From positions 5,141,741 to 5,205,740 of the forward strand of contig NZ_KI911557.1 in NCBI RefSeq assembly GCF_000515215.1: DNA of 64,000 bases, in the 5' to 3' direction. The position numbers and the translations under genes are program-made. Under the pieces are notes generated by a model, which did no database searches, was not told the DNA's origin, and worked only from the letters and a program-made list of their open reading frames with translations. Of the stretch, positions 17,957 to 25,709 are shown piece by piece. This DNA is from Methylomonas sp. 11b. Lineage in GTDB: Bacteria > Pseudomonadota > Gammaproteobacteria > Methylococcales > Methylomonadaceae. Position 1 is the stretch's first letter, and each line of letters begins with the position of its first letter.

Positions 17957-18685
17957 TCAAAGGCTGTCGAAGATACCCCGGCTTGCCGGGGTATTTTTTT
18001 GCCTAAATTTTTCCAGTGCGACGGCGTCGATACTGCCGTTATGCAGGGCGCTGGCCAATAGCACAGCGGCAATGCCGATAGTTTCTAGTCGCATGAGATC
18101 TGTAACGTCCCGGACCCCACCAGCGGCGACAAAATGTTTATCGGGATGATCCTTGCAAAGCCGGCTGAGTTTTGCAAAGTCCGGGCCCTTATTGCTGCCT
18201 ACCAAATCCAAGGTCATCACCACAACGTTGTCCGGCCACAGTTCAGGACTTTCAAGCCAACTCGGATGACCTAAAGCCTGGTTATGTTTAAAATCCAGCG
18301 ACAGGATGAGATCGGTGTTTTTTAAAGAAACTGGCAGTATTTGCGATTCGGTACCGATGACCGGTTTGCACTTGCTGGGTTGAGTGGCCATAGATACGGT
18401 TTGGGGGCTGCTGCCGTTATCCAGCCAAAACTCCTTGTTTGGATATTGGCTAAGCAAGACGTCGATGGCATTGTTGTGATTGCCGTTGCTGCCAATAGCA
18501 TCTAGGTCTGCAATATAAAACGTTTGAAATGGATGCAGCTTTAAAAAATGGGTCACGACCTCGGTTATCACGCTGCTATCGCATAGTGAGGAAGTGTGAT
18601 GTACGGGTTGATAACGACTGCGGTCGCCTCCTGCGGCATGGACCACCAGGCCGTCTTTCAAATCAATGACTGGAATAATCTGCAT
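17957..18685 (-). CDS. HisA/HisF-like TIM-barrel protein of the C1 cluster
   Basis: This 242-residue protein begins MQIIPVIDLKDGLVVHAAGG, the hallmark of HisA-type (beta-alpha)8 barrels, and has LDFKHN (about 132-137), VVMTLDLVGSNKGPD and the phosphate-binding end FVAAGGVRDVTDLMRL (about 200-215). It matches the hisA/hisF-related family seen in methanogens and methylotrophs rather than true HisA, since no his genes are adjacent. It may act in cofactor synthesis, for example on a furan or pterin precursor; that is inference. Its last nine codons run through the fae terminator. It is divergent from the MfnD-like gene, with only 20 bp between start codons. Confidence 0.8.
   Translation of the reverse strand: MQIIPVIDLKDGLVVHAAGGDRSRYQPVHHTSSLCDSSVITEVVTHFLKLHPFQTFYIADLDAIGSNGNHNNAIDVLLSQYPNKEFWLDNGSSPQTVSMATQPSKCKPVIGTESQILPVSLKNTDLILSLDFKHNQALGHPSWLESPELWPDNVVVMTLDLVGSNKGPDFAKLSRLCKDHPDKHFVAAGGVRDVTDLMRLETIGIAAVLLASALHNGSIDAVALEKFRQKNTPASRGIFDSL
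17973..18000 (+). terminator. fae terminator
   Basis: ATACCCCGG at 17973-17981 pairs with CCGGGGTAT at 17986-17994 around CTTG, followed by an unbroken T run. It lies inside the coding 3' end of the convergent HisA/HisF-like gene, an unusual overlap. Confidence 0.9.
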
Positions 18686-18705
18686 AGGCCAAGCGAGTTT
18701 TAGAA

Positions 18706-19695
18706 TTGAAAATTCTAGTATTTGAATATATTACCGGCGGCGGTTTGGTCGGACAGGCATTGCCTGCTTCGTTGGCGACGGAAGGCGCGATGATGTTACA
18801 GGCTTTAATCGCCGAACTGAAGTGTCTGGAAAATATTCAGCTATGCATACCGCTTGACGAACGTTGTGCCAGACCGGATATGCTGACGCAAGTGGAAATT
18901 GTAAGAGTAAATGCCAATGGCGACATCTTTGCGCTGCTGCGGGATTTACTTTATGAAACCGATTTGTTTTGGCCAATCGCGCCGGAAACTGACGGTGTTT
19001 TGCAAAGCTTAGCCGAGCTTGCTATTGCCGCGAACGTCGAGGTTTTATTATCCAACCCAGCGACGCTGGCAATCTGTGCCGATAAATTTGCGACCTACCA
19101 AGTGCTGGTAAAACGGGCAATTCCGATGGTGGAAACTCGTTTACTTGGTCAGGGGATGGATGGCCCAGACGATAATGTCGTAGTGAAAATCGCCGACGGC
19201 GTTGGTTGCATGGATAGTTTTGTAATTAAAGCCGAGCAGTTGGCAACCGCCGTTGCCGGATTGAGTGAGCCGCAACATTACGTTTTACAACCCTATACCA
19301 ACGGTCAGGCCGCCAGTTTGTCTTGTTTGTTCAAGCATGGTCAAGCCTGGCTTATCTGCTACAACCACCAGGAAATCGTTTTGGAGCAAGGCAGATTCAG
19401 TTTGCAAGGCTGTTTAGTCAATATGCAAACCGATAAGCTGGATTTTTATCATAAGCTGATAAAGCAAATCGCCGAAGCCATGCCTGGCTTGTGGGGCTAT
19501 GTTGGTATTGATGTTATCGAGAACGCCGAATTAGGTCCATTAGTTTTGGAAATCAATCCGCGTTTGACCAGTTCCTTTGCCGGTATCCAGCAAGCGACCG
19601 GCATCAACGTCGCCGAACAGGTTTTGCGCCTGCGGCATGCCGACCCGGTGTTGCAGGCCTGTCGAAATGAAACGGTTCAAATCAGTATCAATTAA
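18706..19695 (+). CDS. MfnD-like ATP-grasp ligase
   Basis: The 329-residue product starts (from TTG) KILVFEYITGGGLVGQALP, as in archaeal tyramine-glutamate ligase MfnD, and has the ATP-grasp core with NVVVKIADGVGCM (about 158-170), YVLQPYTNGQAASLSCLF and the metal-binding PLVLEINPRLTSSFAGI (about 280-296). In methanofuran biosynthesis MfnD joins glutamate to tyramine; methylotrophs use a tyrosine-derived methylofuran, so the acceptor may be tyrosine. An AAGCGAG stretch precedes the TTG. It is the first gene of a forward operon with MfnF-, PabB- and MfnE-like genes. Confidence 0.75.
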   Translation: MKILVFEYITGGGLVGQALPASLATEGAMMLQALIAELKCLENIQLCIPLDERCARPDMLTQVEIVRVNANGDIFALLRDLLYETDLFWPIAPETDGVLQSLAELAIAANVEVLLSNPATLAICADKFATYQVLVKRAIPMVETRLLGQGMDGPDDNVVVKIADGVGCMDSFVIKAEQLATAVAGLSEPQHYVLQPYTNGQAASLSCLFKHGQAWLICYNHQEIVLEQGRFSLQGCLVNMQTDKLDFYHKLIKQIAEAMPGLWGYVGIDVIENAELGPLVLEINPRLTSSFAGIQQATGINVAEQVLRLRHADPVLQACRNETVQISIN

Positions 19696-19703
19696 AAAGC
19701 AGA

Positions 19704-20750
19704 ATGAACAAACAGATTGCAGGTTGGGACATTGGCGGTGCGCACGTCAAATTGGCGTTGCTCGATGAGTCCGGGCATGTCCAGGCAGTTGCTCAGCAGG
19801 CTTGTCCGCTATGGAAGGGCGTGGATTTCTTGCATGGTACCTTGGCCGATTTAGCCGGCCAATTCGATTTGCAAGCTTGCCAGCATGCCGTGACGATGAC
19901 CGGCGAGCTAGTGGATTGTTTTACCAGTCGCGAGCAGGGGGTCAATGCTATCGTTCAGGCAGTTTGCGAGCATTTCAACGCCGAGAGGGTATCTGTATTT
20001 GCCGGCTTGCGCGGCTTTTTGCCGGCAGCGCAAATTCAGTCGGCCGATTGCATGGACATCGCCTCCGCTAACTGGTTAGCCAGCTTGTTACTGGTGGCAA
20101 AGCGCCTGCCAAATGCCTTATTTGTGGATATAGGCAGTACCACTACCGATATTTTGCTGGTCGAAAATCATCAGCTCAAAGTCCAAGGCTTTACCGACTA
20201 TCAGCGCTTGGTCTGCGGCGAGCTAGTGTATACCGGCATTGTCCGCACGGCGGTAATGGCAATTGCGCAAGAAGCGGAATTCAACGGTCAACAAATGGGC
20301 TTGATGGCCGAGTATTTTGCGACAATGGCCGATGTGTATCGCTTGACCGGCGATTTAAACGAAGCTCACGATCAGAGCGATACCGCCGATGGCGCGGAAA
20401 AGTCGGTTTCGGCCAGCGCCCGGCGCTTGTCGCGACTGACCGGTTACGAGTTCAGTGAGAGCGATCACGCACTCTGGGCGGCATTTGCCGAGCAGCTTAA
20501 AGCCAAGCAACATCACAAAATTAGTCAGGCGTGTGTCAGGCAGTTGCAAAAGGCAAAATCGCGCTCGGCAATCCAATTTGTCGGTGCTGGCGTCGGCCGA
20601 TTTTTGGCGCGGGACATTGCTCGAGATTTGGGAGTTGAGTATCTGGACTTTAACGATTTGCTGTCATCAACCCCTAAAACCAATGGTATTGATGCTGCCG
20701 ACTGCGCGCCGGCCGCCGCCGTGGCTTATCTTGCCGGCCGGTTTGGTTAA
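19704..20750 (+). CDS. MfnF-like H4MPT/furan-linked C1 pathway protein
   Basis: This 348-residue protein is in the ASKHA-fold hydantoinase/oxoprolinase-like family called H4MPT-linked C1 transfer pathway protein. Visible are phosphate loops AGWDIGGAHVKLALL (about 6-20) and FVDIGSTTTDILLV (about 138-151) and a C-terminal IQFVGAGVGRFLARDIA. The archaeal homologue MfnF joins glutamyl-tyramine to the furan precursor. The gene lies 8 bp after the MfnD-like gene, consistent with successive steps of methylofuran assembly. The bacterial role is inferred from homology. Confidence 0.8.
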   Translation: MNKQIAGWDIGGAHVKLALLDESGHVQAVAQQACPLWKGVDFLHGTLADLAGQFDLQACQHAVTMTGELVDCFTSREQGVNAIVQAVCEHFNAERVSVFAGLRGFLPAAQIQSADCMDIASANWLASLLLVAKRLPNALFVDIGSTTTDILLVENHQLKVQGFTDYQRLVCGELVYTGIVRTAVMAIAQEAEFNGQQMGLMAEYFATMADVYRLTGDLNEAHDQSDTADGAEKSVSASARRLSRLTGYEFSESDHALWAAFAEQLKAKQHHKISQACVRQLQKAKSRSAIQFVGAGVGRFLARDIARDLGVEYLDFNDLLSSTPKTNGIDAADCAPAAAVAYLAGRFG

Positions 20751-20829
20751 AGCCGGTGGCTGGGGTAAAATCGGTGTATTGCAAATCATGTCCTTGCGGC
20801 ACATTCCGGCCGTTTAACAGCACCCCTTA

Positions 20830-22203
20830 ATGCCTTTAGCAAAACCCATCAAACAATCGCTGCCTTATTTTCAAGACAGTGCAACATTATTTGCCCCGCT
20901 GGCGCAGCAGCCTTGGGCAGTATTTCTGGATAGCACCCAGCCGCATAGCAAGCAGGATAGGTTCGACATCATCGCCTACGCCCCAATCGCAACCCTGCAA
21001 ACGCGTGGCAATATTACCCTTATCGAGCGCGATGGCGTGATTAGCGAAAGCGCGGAGGATCCTTTCGAGTTATTGAAACAGCAATTAGGTGTGCCGTTGG
21101 CCAGTGTGGACGGTTTGCCGTTCAACGGTGGGGCCATCGGTTATTTTGCTTACGATCTTGCCAGACGCATAGAGCGACTGCCGGCTATGGCCGCCGACGC
21201 CGAACAACTGCCGGAAATGGCGGTGGGCATTTACCGCTGGGCGGTGATTGTCGATCATCAGCGTCGGCAAAGCTGGTTGGTCAGTATCGATTTACCGGAA
21301 AGCGAGCAGCAAAGACTAATCGCCGAATTCAGCGCGATTTCTAAACCGGCTGACACTGCGGAATTTAAAGTGCTGCACGCGCCGGTTGCCAATATGGACA
21401 AAGATGCTTACACCACGGCTTTTCGGCGTATCAAACATTATTTGAAAGAGGGCGATTGTTATCAGATTAATTTGACCCAGCGCTTCGAAAGCCCTTGTCA
21501 GGGCGACCCCTGGCAAGCTTATCAAGTATTGCGGCAGATCAACGCCGCACCTTTTAGTGCCTATCTCAATTTCCCGGATGTGCAGGTTTTAAGTTCTTCG
21601 CCGGAACGCTTTTTAAAAGTTACCGACGGCGCGGTGGAAACCAAACCCATCAAAGGTACCAGGCCGCGTCGAAGCGACTGGGAAGAAGATCAGGCGCAGA
21701 TCGAAGACTTAGTATCCAGCACCAAAGACCGGGCTGAGAATGTGATGATCGTCGATCTGTTGCGCAACGATTTGGGCAAAAGCTGCAAGAAGGGTTCGGT
21801 ATGGGTGCCTAGTCTGTTCTCGGTAGAAAGCTATACCACCGTACATCATTTGGTAAGCACCGTCACGGGCCAGCTTGCCGCCGGTCAACATGCCATCGAT
21901 TTATTGCGCAGCTGTTTCCCGGGTGGCTCGATTACCGGCGCGCCGAAGATCCGCGCGATGGAGATCATCGAGGAGTTGGAACCGCATCGGCGCGGCATCT
22001 ATTGCGGTGCAATTGGTTATATAGGCTTTGACGGCAATATGGATACCAATATCGCGATTCGTACTCTGGTCCACAATCACGGCACGATACGTTTTTGGGC
22101 GGGTGGTGGCATTGTCAACGACTCGGTGCTGGACGAAGAATATCAGGAATGCTTCGACAAGGCCGCCGCCTTATTGCAGTTGCTCAAACAATTCAGCGCA
22201 TGA
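20830..22203 (+). CDS. pabB: Aminodeoxychorismate synthase component I
   Basis: The product (457 aa) converts chorismate and ammonia to 4-amino-4-deoxychorismate on the way to p-aminobenzoate. The chorismate-binding domain shows YQINLTQRFESP (about 205-216), SSPERFLK, the PIKGT motif with Lys275 that distinguishes PabB from anthranilate synthase (PIAGT), FPGGSITGAPKIRAMEI and CGAIGYIGFDG. In this cluster PABA is needed for H4MPT (RFAP synthase substrate) as well as folate, which explains its position. It overlaps the MfnE-like gene (ATGA). Confidence 0.93.
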   Translation: MPLAKPIKQSLPYFQDSATLFAPLAQQPWAVFLDSTQPHSKQDRFDIIAYAPIATLQTRGNITLIERDGVISESAEDPFELLKQQLGVPLASVDGLPFNGGAIGYFAYDLARRIERLPAMAADAEQLPEMAVGIYRWAVIVDHQRRQSWLVSIDLPESEQQRLIAEFSAISKPADTAEFKVLHAPVANMDKDAYTTAFRRIKHYLKEGDCYQINLTQRFESPCQGDPWQAYQVLRQINAAPFSAYLNFPDVQVLSSSPERFLKVTDGAVETKPIKGTRPRRSDWEEDQAQIEDLVSSTKDRAENVMIVDLLRNDLGKSCKKGSVWVPSLFSVESYTTVHHLVSTVTGQLAAGQHAIDLLRSCFPGGSITGAPKIRAMEIIEELEPHRRGIYCGAIGYIGFDGNMDTNIAIRTLVHNHGTIRFWAGGGIVNDSVLDEEYQECFDKAAALLQLLKQFSA

Positions 22204-22766
22204 CTTGTGTGATCAAGCTGGGCGGCAGCTTACTGGAAACAGCAGCCTTGCCCGCTTGTTTGGCAGCAATCGCAAATCGCGCCGGCCCAATTGTTATTGT
22301 GCCCGGCGGCGGACCGTTTGCTGAACAAGTGCGTATCGCGCAAAGTCAATGGCGTTTCGACGATATCGCCGCACACCGGATGGCAATTCTGGCGATGCAG
22401 CAAATGGCCTTGTTGATCCAGAGCCTAATGCCCGAGTTTGTAATCGTCGCCGATGCGGAAAGTATACGTTGTGCGTCGCAACTCAAACCGGTGCTGATCT
22501 GGTCTCCGCAAGTCGAGCAATTAGATCAAGCCGGGATTGCCGCTAGTTGGGATATAACGTCCGATAGTTTGGCGGCCTGGTTGGCTGGCTATATCAACGC
22601 CGATGAGCTAATTATCGTTAAATCGGCGGCGATTCCGGAGCAAGCGAGTTTGCTGGGCTTACAGCAACAAGGCATACTCGACGCTGCTTTTCCACGCTTC
22701 ACCGCCCAGGCACACTACAAAATCAAAGTGATTAATAAAGACCGTTTCCTGTCCCACCATGATTAA
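22200..22766 (+). CDS. Amino-acid-kinase-family protein, MfnE-like
   Basis: The 188-residue product has the amino acid kinase fold: MTCVIKLGGSLLE at the N-terminus, the nucleotide site IVIVPGGGPFAEQVR (about 33-47) and NADELIIVKSA (about 137-147). In archaea MfnE phosphorylates furan-phosphate to the diphosphate used by MfnF; in methylotrophs the homologue (Orf9-type) is part of the C1 cofactor cluster. The ATG at 22200 overlaps the pabB stop. At under 200 residues it is short for the fold but typical of this subgroup. Confidence 0.78.
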   Translation: MTCVIKLGGSLLETAALPACLAAIANRAGPIVIVPGGGPFAEQVRIAQSQWRFDDIAAHRMAILAMQQMALLIQSLMPEFVIVADAESIRCASQLKPVLIWSPQVEQLDQAGIAASWDITSDSLAAWLAGYINADELIIVKSAAIPEQASLLGLQQQGILDAAFPRFTAQAHYKIKVINKDRFLSHHD

Positions 22767-23418
22767 TTTTATCAAAGCCATTCTGAACAAACGTTTGCGC
22801 AAGGCTTACTACCAAAGCCGCGAGTCCTTGTTGGGTCATCAAAAGCGCGACATCGTAGTGATGCAGGTTGGGCAGGCTTGCGAGAGCTTGAAGGACAGCC
22901 GGGATCAATTCGTCGATGCACTGGATAAATTTAAAAGCATCGTCAATGTGCAGGATAGTTCGATGGAACAACGCTATCAGCAGCTTAAGCGCCGCTACGA
23001 TCTATGCAAGGGTAAGGCCGATCAAGTCAGTCAAAGGATTCAGGCAGTGGAAGAGATTAGCGAGGCTCTGTTCAACGAATGGGAAGCCGAGCTGGCTTTA
23101 TATAGCAACCGGGCCTTGAAGGCGCGCAGCCAGCAGCAGTTGAAAAAATCTCGGCAACAATACGCTCGGTTGTTAAAAGCCTTGCAAACTGCGGAAAACC
23201 GCATGCATCCGGTATTGGCGGCGTTTCAGGATCAGGTGCTGTTTTTAAAACACAACCTGAACGCCCATGCCATCGCTGCACTGCGGCACGAGTTCATGGA
23301 AATTGGTGTGGATATTTCGAGATTGATCGAGGTGATGGAGAAAACCATCAGCGAGGCCAGCCAGTTTGTTGCGGTTCTGGTGGAACAGAAACAACTGCCG
23401 GCCCCGGTGCGCAGATAA
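22759..23418 (+). CDS. DUF2959-family coiled-coil protein
   Basis: This 219-residue, almost wholly helical protein contains the DUF2959 signature AYYQSRESLLGHQKRDIVV (about 16-34) and a long Lys/Gln/Glu-rich coiled region. Most relatives are lipoproteins or exported proteins, but here I see no signal peptide or lipobox; the start (MINFIKAILNKRLRK) is instead an amphipathic basic segment. It overlaps the MfnE-like gene by 8 bp and ends 1 bp before a convergent lipoprotein gene. Role unknown; operon position is probably accidental to C1 metabolism. Confidence 0.75.
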   Translation: MINFIKAILNKRLRKAYYQSRESLLGHQKRDIVVMQVGQACESLKDSRDQFVDALDKFKSIVNVQDSSMEQRYQQLKRRYDLCKGKADQVSQRIQAVEEISEALFNEWEAELALYSNRALKARSQQQLKKSRQQYARLLKALQTAENRMHPVLAAFQDQVLFLKHNLNAHAIAALRHEFMEIGVDISRLIEVMEKTISEASQFVAVLVEQKQLPAPVRR

Positions 23419-23419
23419 A

Positions 23420-23854
23420 TTACATGGAGTGCATTTTGTAATCGACCCGTGCCGGTGGGTTTTTGTCACGTTGGTCAGGGGTTTTCTTGCGGTTTTGATC
23501 GATACGTTCTTGCGAGTATTGGGAAATCATTTGGTCCCAGTTGTCGTACTTTTCGTAGTCTTTGCTGCCGGCAGCTTTACGTTTGGCAAATAACTCTTTG
23601 CCAGATTCCACCAATTGTTCCGGTGTCTTGCCATCGATAGCGTCCAAAAACTCCTTGTTATTGCGGATTTCATCGCGTAAGGTCCAGAAAGACACTTCAA
23701 ACTCGATGCGTTGGTCTAGCGGCAATTTTTCCTTGATTTGACTGATTGATCGATTGACCGTTTTTAAACTGCTGCCGTTGATTTGATTGCTTTTATTGCA
23801 ACCAGCCAAAAGTGCACAGGTTAAAAAAACCAAAACAGTTGACGCTTTTTTCAT
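23420..23854 (-). CDS. Small predicted lipoprotein (DUF6694-like)
   Basis: The 144-residue product has a clear lipoprotein signal: basic MKKAST, a hydrophobic core and the lipobox LLAGC (Cys about 19). The mature part is helical and charged, with TPEQLVESGKELFAKRKA and a Lys/Arg/Pro tail. It would be anchored in the cell envelope. It resembles small DUF6694-type lipoproteins, a moderate-confidence recall. The gene is divergent from the tandem GTPase genes, with a shared 115-bp promoter region, and converges on the DUF2959 gene. Confidence 0.75.
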   Translation of the reverse strand: MKKASTVLVFLTCALLAGCNKSNQINGSSLKTVNRSISQIKEKLPLDQRIEFEVSFWTLRDEIRNNKEFLDAIDGKTPEQLVESGKELFAKRKAAGSKDYEKYDNWDQMISQYSQERIDQNRKKTPDQRDKNPPARVDYKMHSM

Positions 23855-23969
23855 GATGCAGCCCCCCAGTGGCTAAATAAACAAACCCGAATTTTGTATT
23901 TATAATGGTTGCAACGCGGGTTACCAAACAAACCAAATTACTCGGTAATTAAAAACACAAGCTTACCAC

Positions 23970-25709
23970 ATGCTGGAATTTATCCAACTTCTCAAACAGC
24001 GTTACCAAACTGTGCTACAGCAGCTGGATAAAAAAAATCCCCAGTACCTGGATTATCAGCAACGTATAGAGCAATTGTTGCACGGCGAAGCCTTTATTCG
24101 CAAAGGCGAGCTGCTGGACCAAAACCCCGGTTTTCCGCTGCAAATCGCCGTGATCGGGCCGACGCAGGCCGGTAAAAGTTCCGTCGTTAATCTGCTGTTA
24201 GATGCCAACGCCGCCGGCGTGAGTCCGCTGGCCGGTTACACGGTACAGGCCCAAGGCTTTTGCCACGGCCTGACGCCCGACGACTGCGACGGCATGCAAC
24301 ATTATTTCGGCCGCTTTCAACGTTTGGAGCAAACTGAGCTGCGGCCGGGAAGATACGATTGCTATTCCTTGAGTCCAAGCCCCGGCGCCTCGGCTTTGTT
24401 GCCGGCTTGCGTCTGCTGGGATACGCCTGATTTCGATTCAATAGACGCCGCTGATTATCGGGAAGGCGTGATCCGCACCATCGCGCTGGCGGACATCGTG
24501 GTACTGGTGGTGAGTAAAGAAAAATACGCCGATCAATCGGTTTGGGAAATGATGAAAGCCATCGAGGTTTTCCAGCAGCCTACCTTGATTTGCGTGAATA
24601 AACTTAACGAAGGCAGCGAGCCGGTGATTCTGGATTCGCTGCGGCAAAAGTGGCTGCAAACCCGGCAAGATACTTTGCCTATCGTGGTGCCCTTATTATT
24701 CCAAAAAGCCCCGGCCGTGCCGAGCTGGCCGCAGTCGGCTGCGCACGCATTCGCGGATCTGGCGAAAAAGGTTACCCGGCATAAACACGCCGCTCGTCAG
24801 CAGCAATTACTTAGCCGCTATTGGCTGGACTGGCTACAACCGGTGTTCGCCGAGCACCATGCTCAGCATCATTGGCAAACCCTGGTCGATCAAGCGTTGG
24901 CGCAGGCAGTTAAGGAGTACCAGCGCGATTATCTGAACCATCCGCATCATTACGAAACCTTTCAAAACGCTTTGTTAAATCTGCTGACCTTGCTGGAAAT
25001 CCCCGGCATCGCCAAGGCCTTGGGCAAGACCCGAAGGGCCATGACCTGGCCGTTTCGTAAATTATTTGCCTTGGGCGGCGGCACACCTATCAATCCCAAT
25101 CAGGAACTCGGGGTACTGAATCAGTTAGGCGAGCATCTGTTGATTCAAATCGCCGACCGTTTGCTGGAGAAAACCGAAACCGAGCCGGCCGATAGTCGCT
25201 GGTGGAAAGAAACCGCGATGGCGCTGAGACAAAAACGCGGCGATTTGTTACAGATTTATCGCCAGGCGGTGACGGATTATCACAGCGATTTTCAACAGGA
25301 TGTAGAAGCCTCGGCGCAGCGTTTATACGTAAAACTGCAAGAACAGCCTATGGTTTTGAACAGCCTGCGCGCTACCCGCGTCACCACGGATGCCGGCGCT
25401 TTATTGCTGGCGATCCAGGCCGGCGGTATCGGTATTCATGATTTGGTGATTACCCCATTGATGCTGACCATTACGTCCTTATTAGCCGAAAGCGCCATCG
25501 GCAGCTACATGCATAAGGTCGAAGCCGAATTAAAACAGCATCAGCTCAATACCGTGAAAACCGCGCTGTTCGAGGCCTGCCTGAAACAGCGCTTGTATTT
25601 GTTGCCGCAAGGCGTGCTGTCGCCCACCCGCTTTAATATCTCCGAACAACAATGCCACGCCGCGGAACTGGCGCTGAAAGAGAAGAAACATGGCTTACGA
25701 TTACTCTGA
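23970..25709 (+). CDS. Dynamin-like/Era-like GTPase, first of tandem pair
   Basis: The 579-residue protein has G1 GPTQAGKSS (residues 63-71), a G3-like DTPDFD (151-156) where the usual DxxG glycine is Asp, and NKLN (210-213) in place of NKxD. It is followed by about 350 mostly helical residues with a weak hydrophobic hairpin near 480-515 (AGGIGIHDLVITPLMLTI). Bacterial dynamin-like proteins often occur in such tandem pairs and remodel membranes. The second member starts 20 bp before this gene ends. No sequence shows the partner process; a membrane or envelope role is inferred. Not recognised as a named gene. Confidence 0.7.
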   Translation: MLEFIQLLKQRYQTVLQQLDKKNPQYLDYQQRIEQLLHGEAFIRKGELLDQNPGFPLQIAVIGPTQAGKSSVVNLLLDANAAGVSPLAGYTVQAQGFCHGLTPDDCDGMQHYFGRFQRLEQTELRPGRYDCYSLSPSPGASALLPACVCWDTPDFDSIDAADYREGVIRTIALADIVVLVVSKEKYADQSVWEMMKAIEVFQQPTLICVNKLNEGSEPVILDSLRQKWLQTRQDTLPIVVPLLFQKAPAVPSWPQSAAHAFADLAKKVTRHKHAARQQQLLSRYWLDWLQPVFAEHHAQHHWQTLVDQALAQAVKEYQRDYLNHPHHYETFQNALLNLLTLLEIPGIAKALGKTRRAMTWPFRKLFALGGGTPINPNQELGVLNQLGEHLLIQIADRLLEKTETEPADSRWWKETAMALRQKRGDLLQIYRQAVTDYHSDFQQDVEASAQRLYVKLQEQPMVLNSLRATRVTTDAGALLLAIQAGGIGIHDLVITPLMLTITSLLAESAIGSYMHKVEAELKQHQLNTVKTALFEACLKQRLYLLPQGVLSPTRFNISEQQCHAAELALKEKKHGLRLL

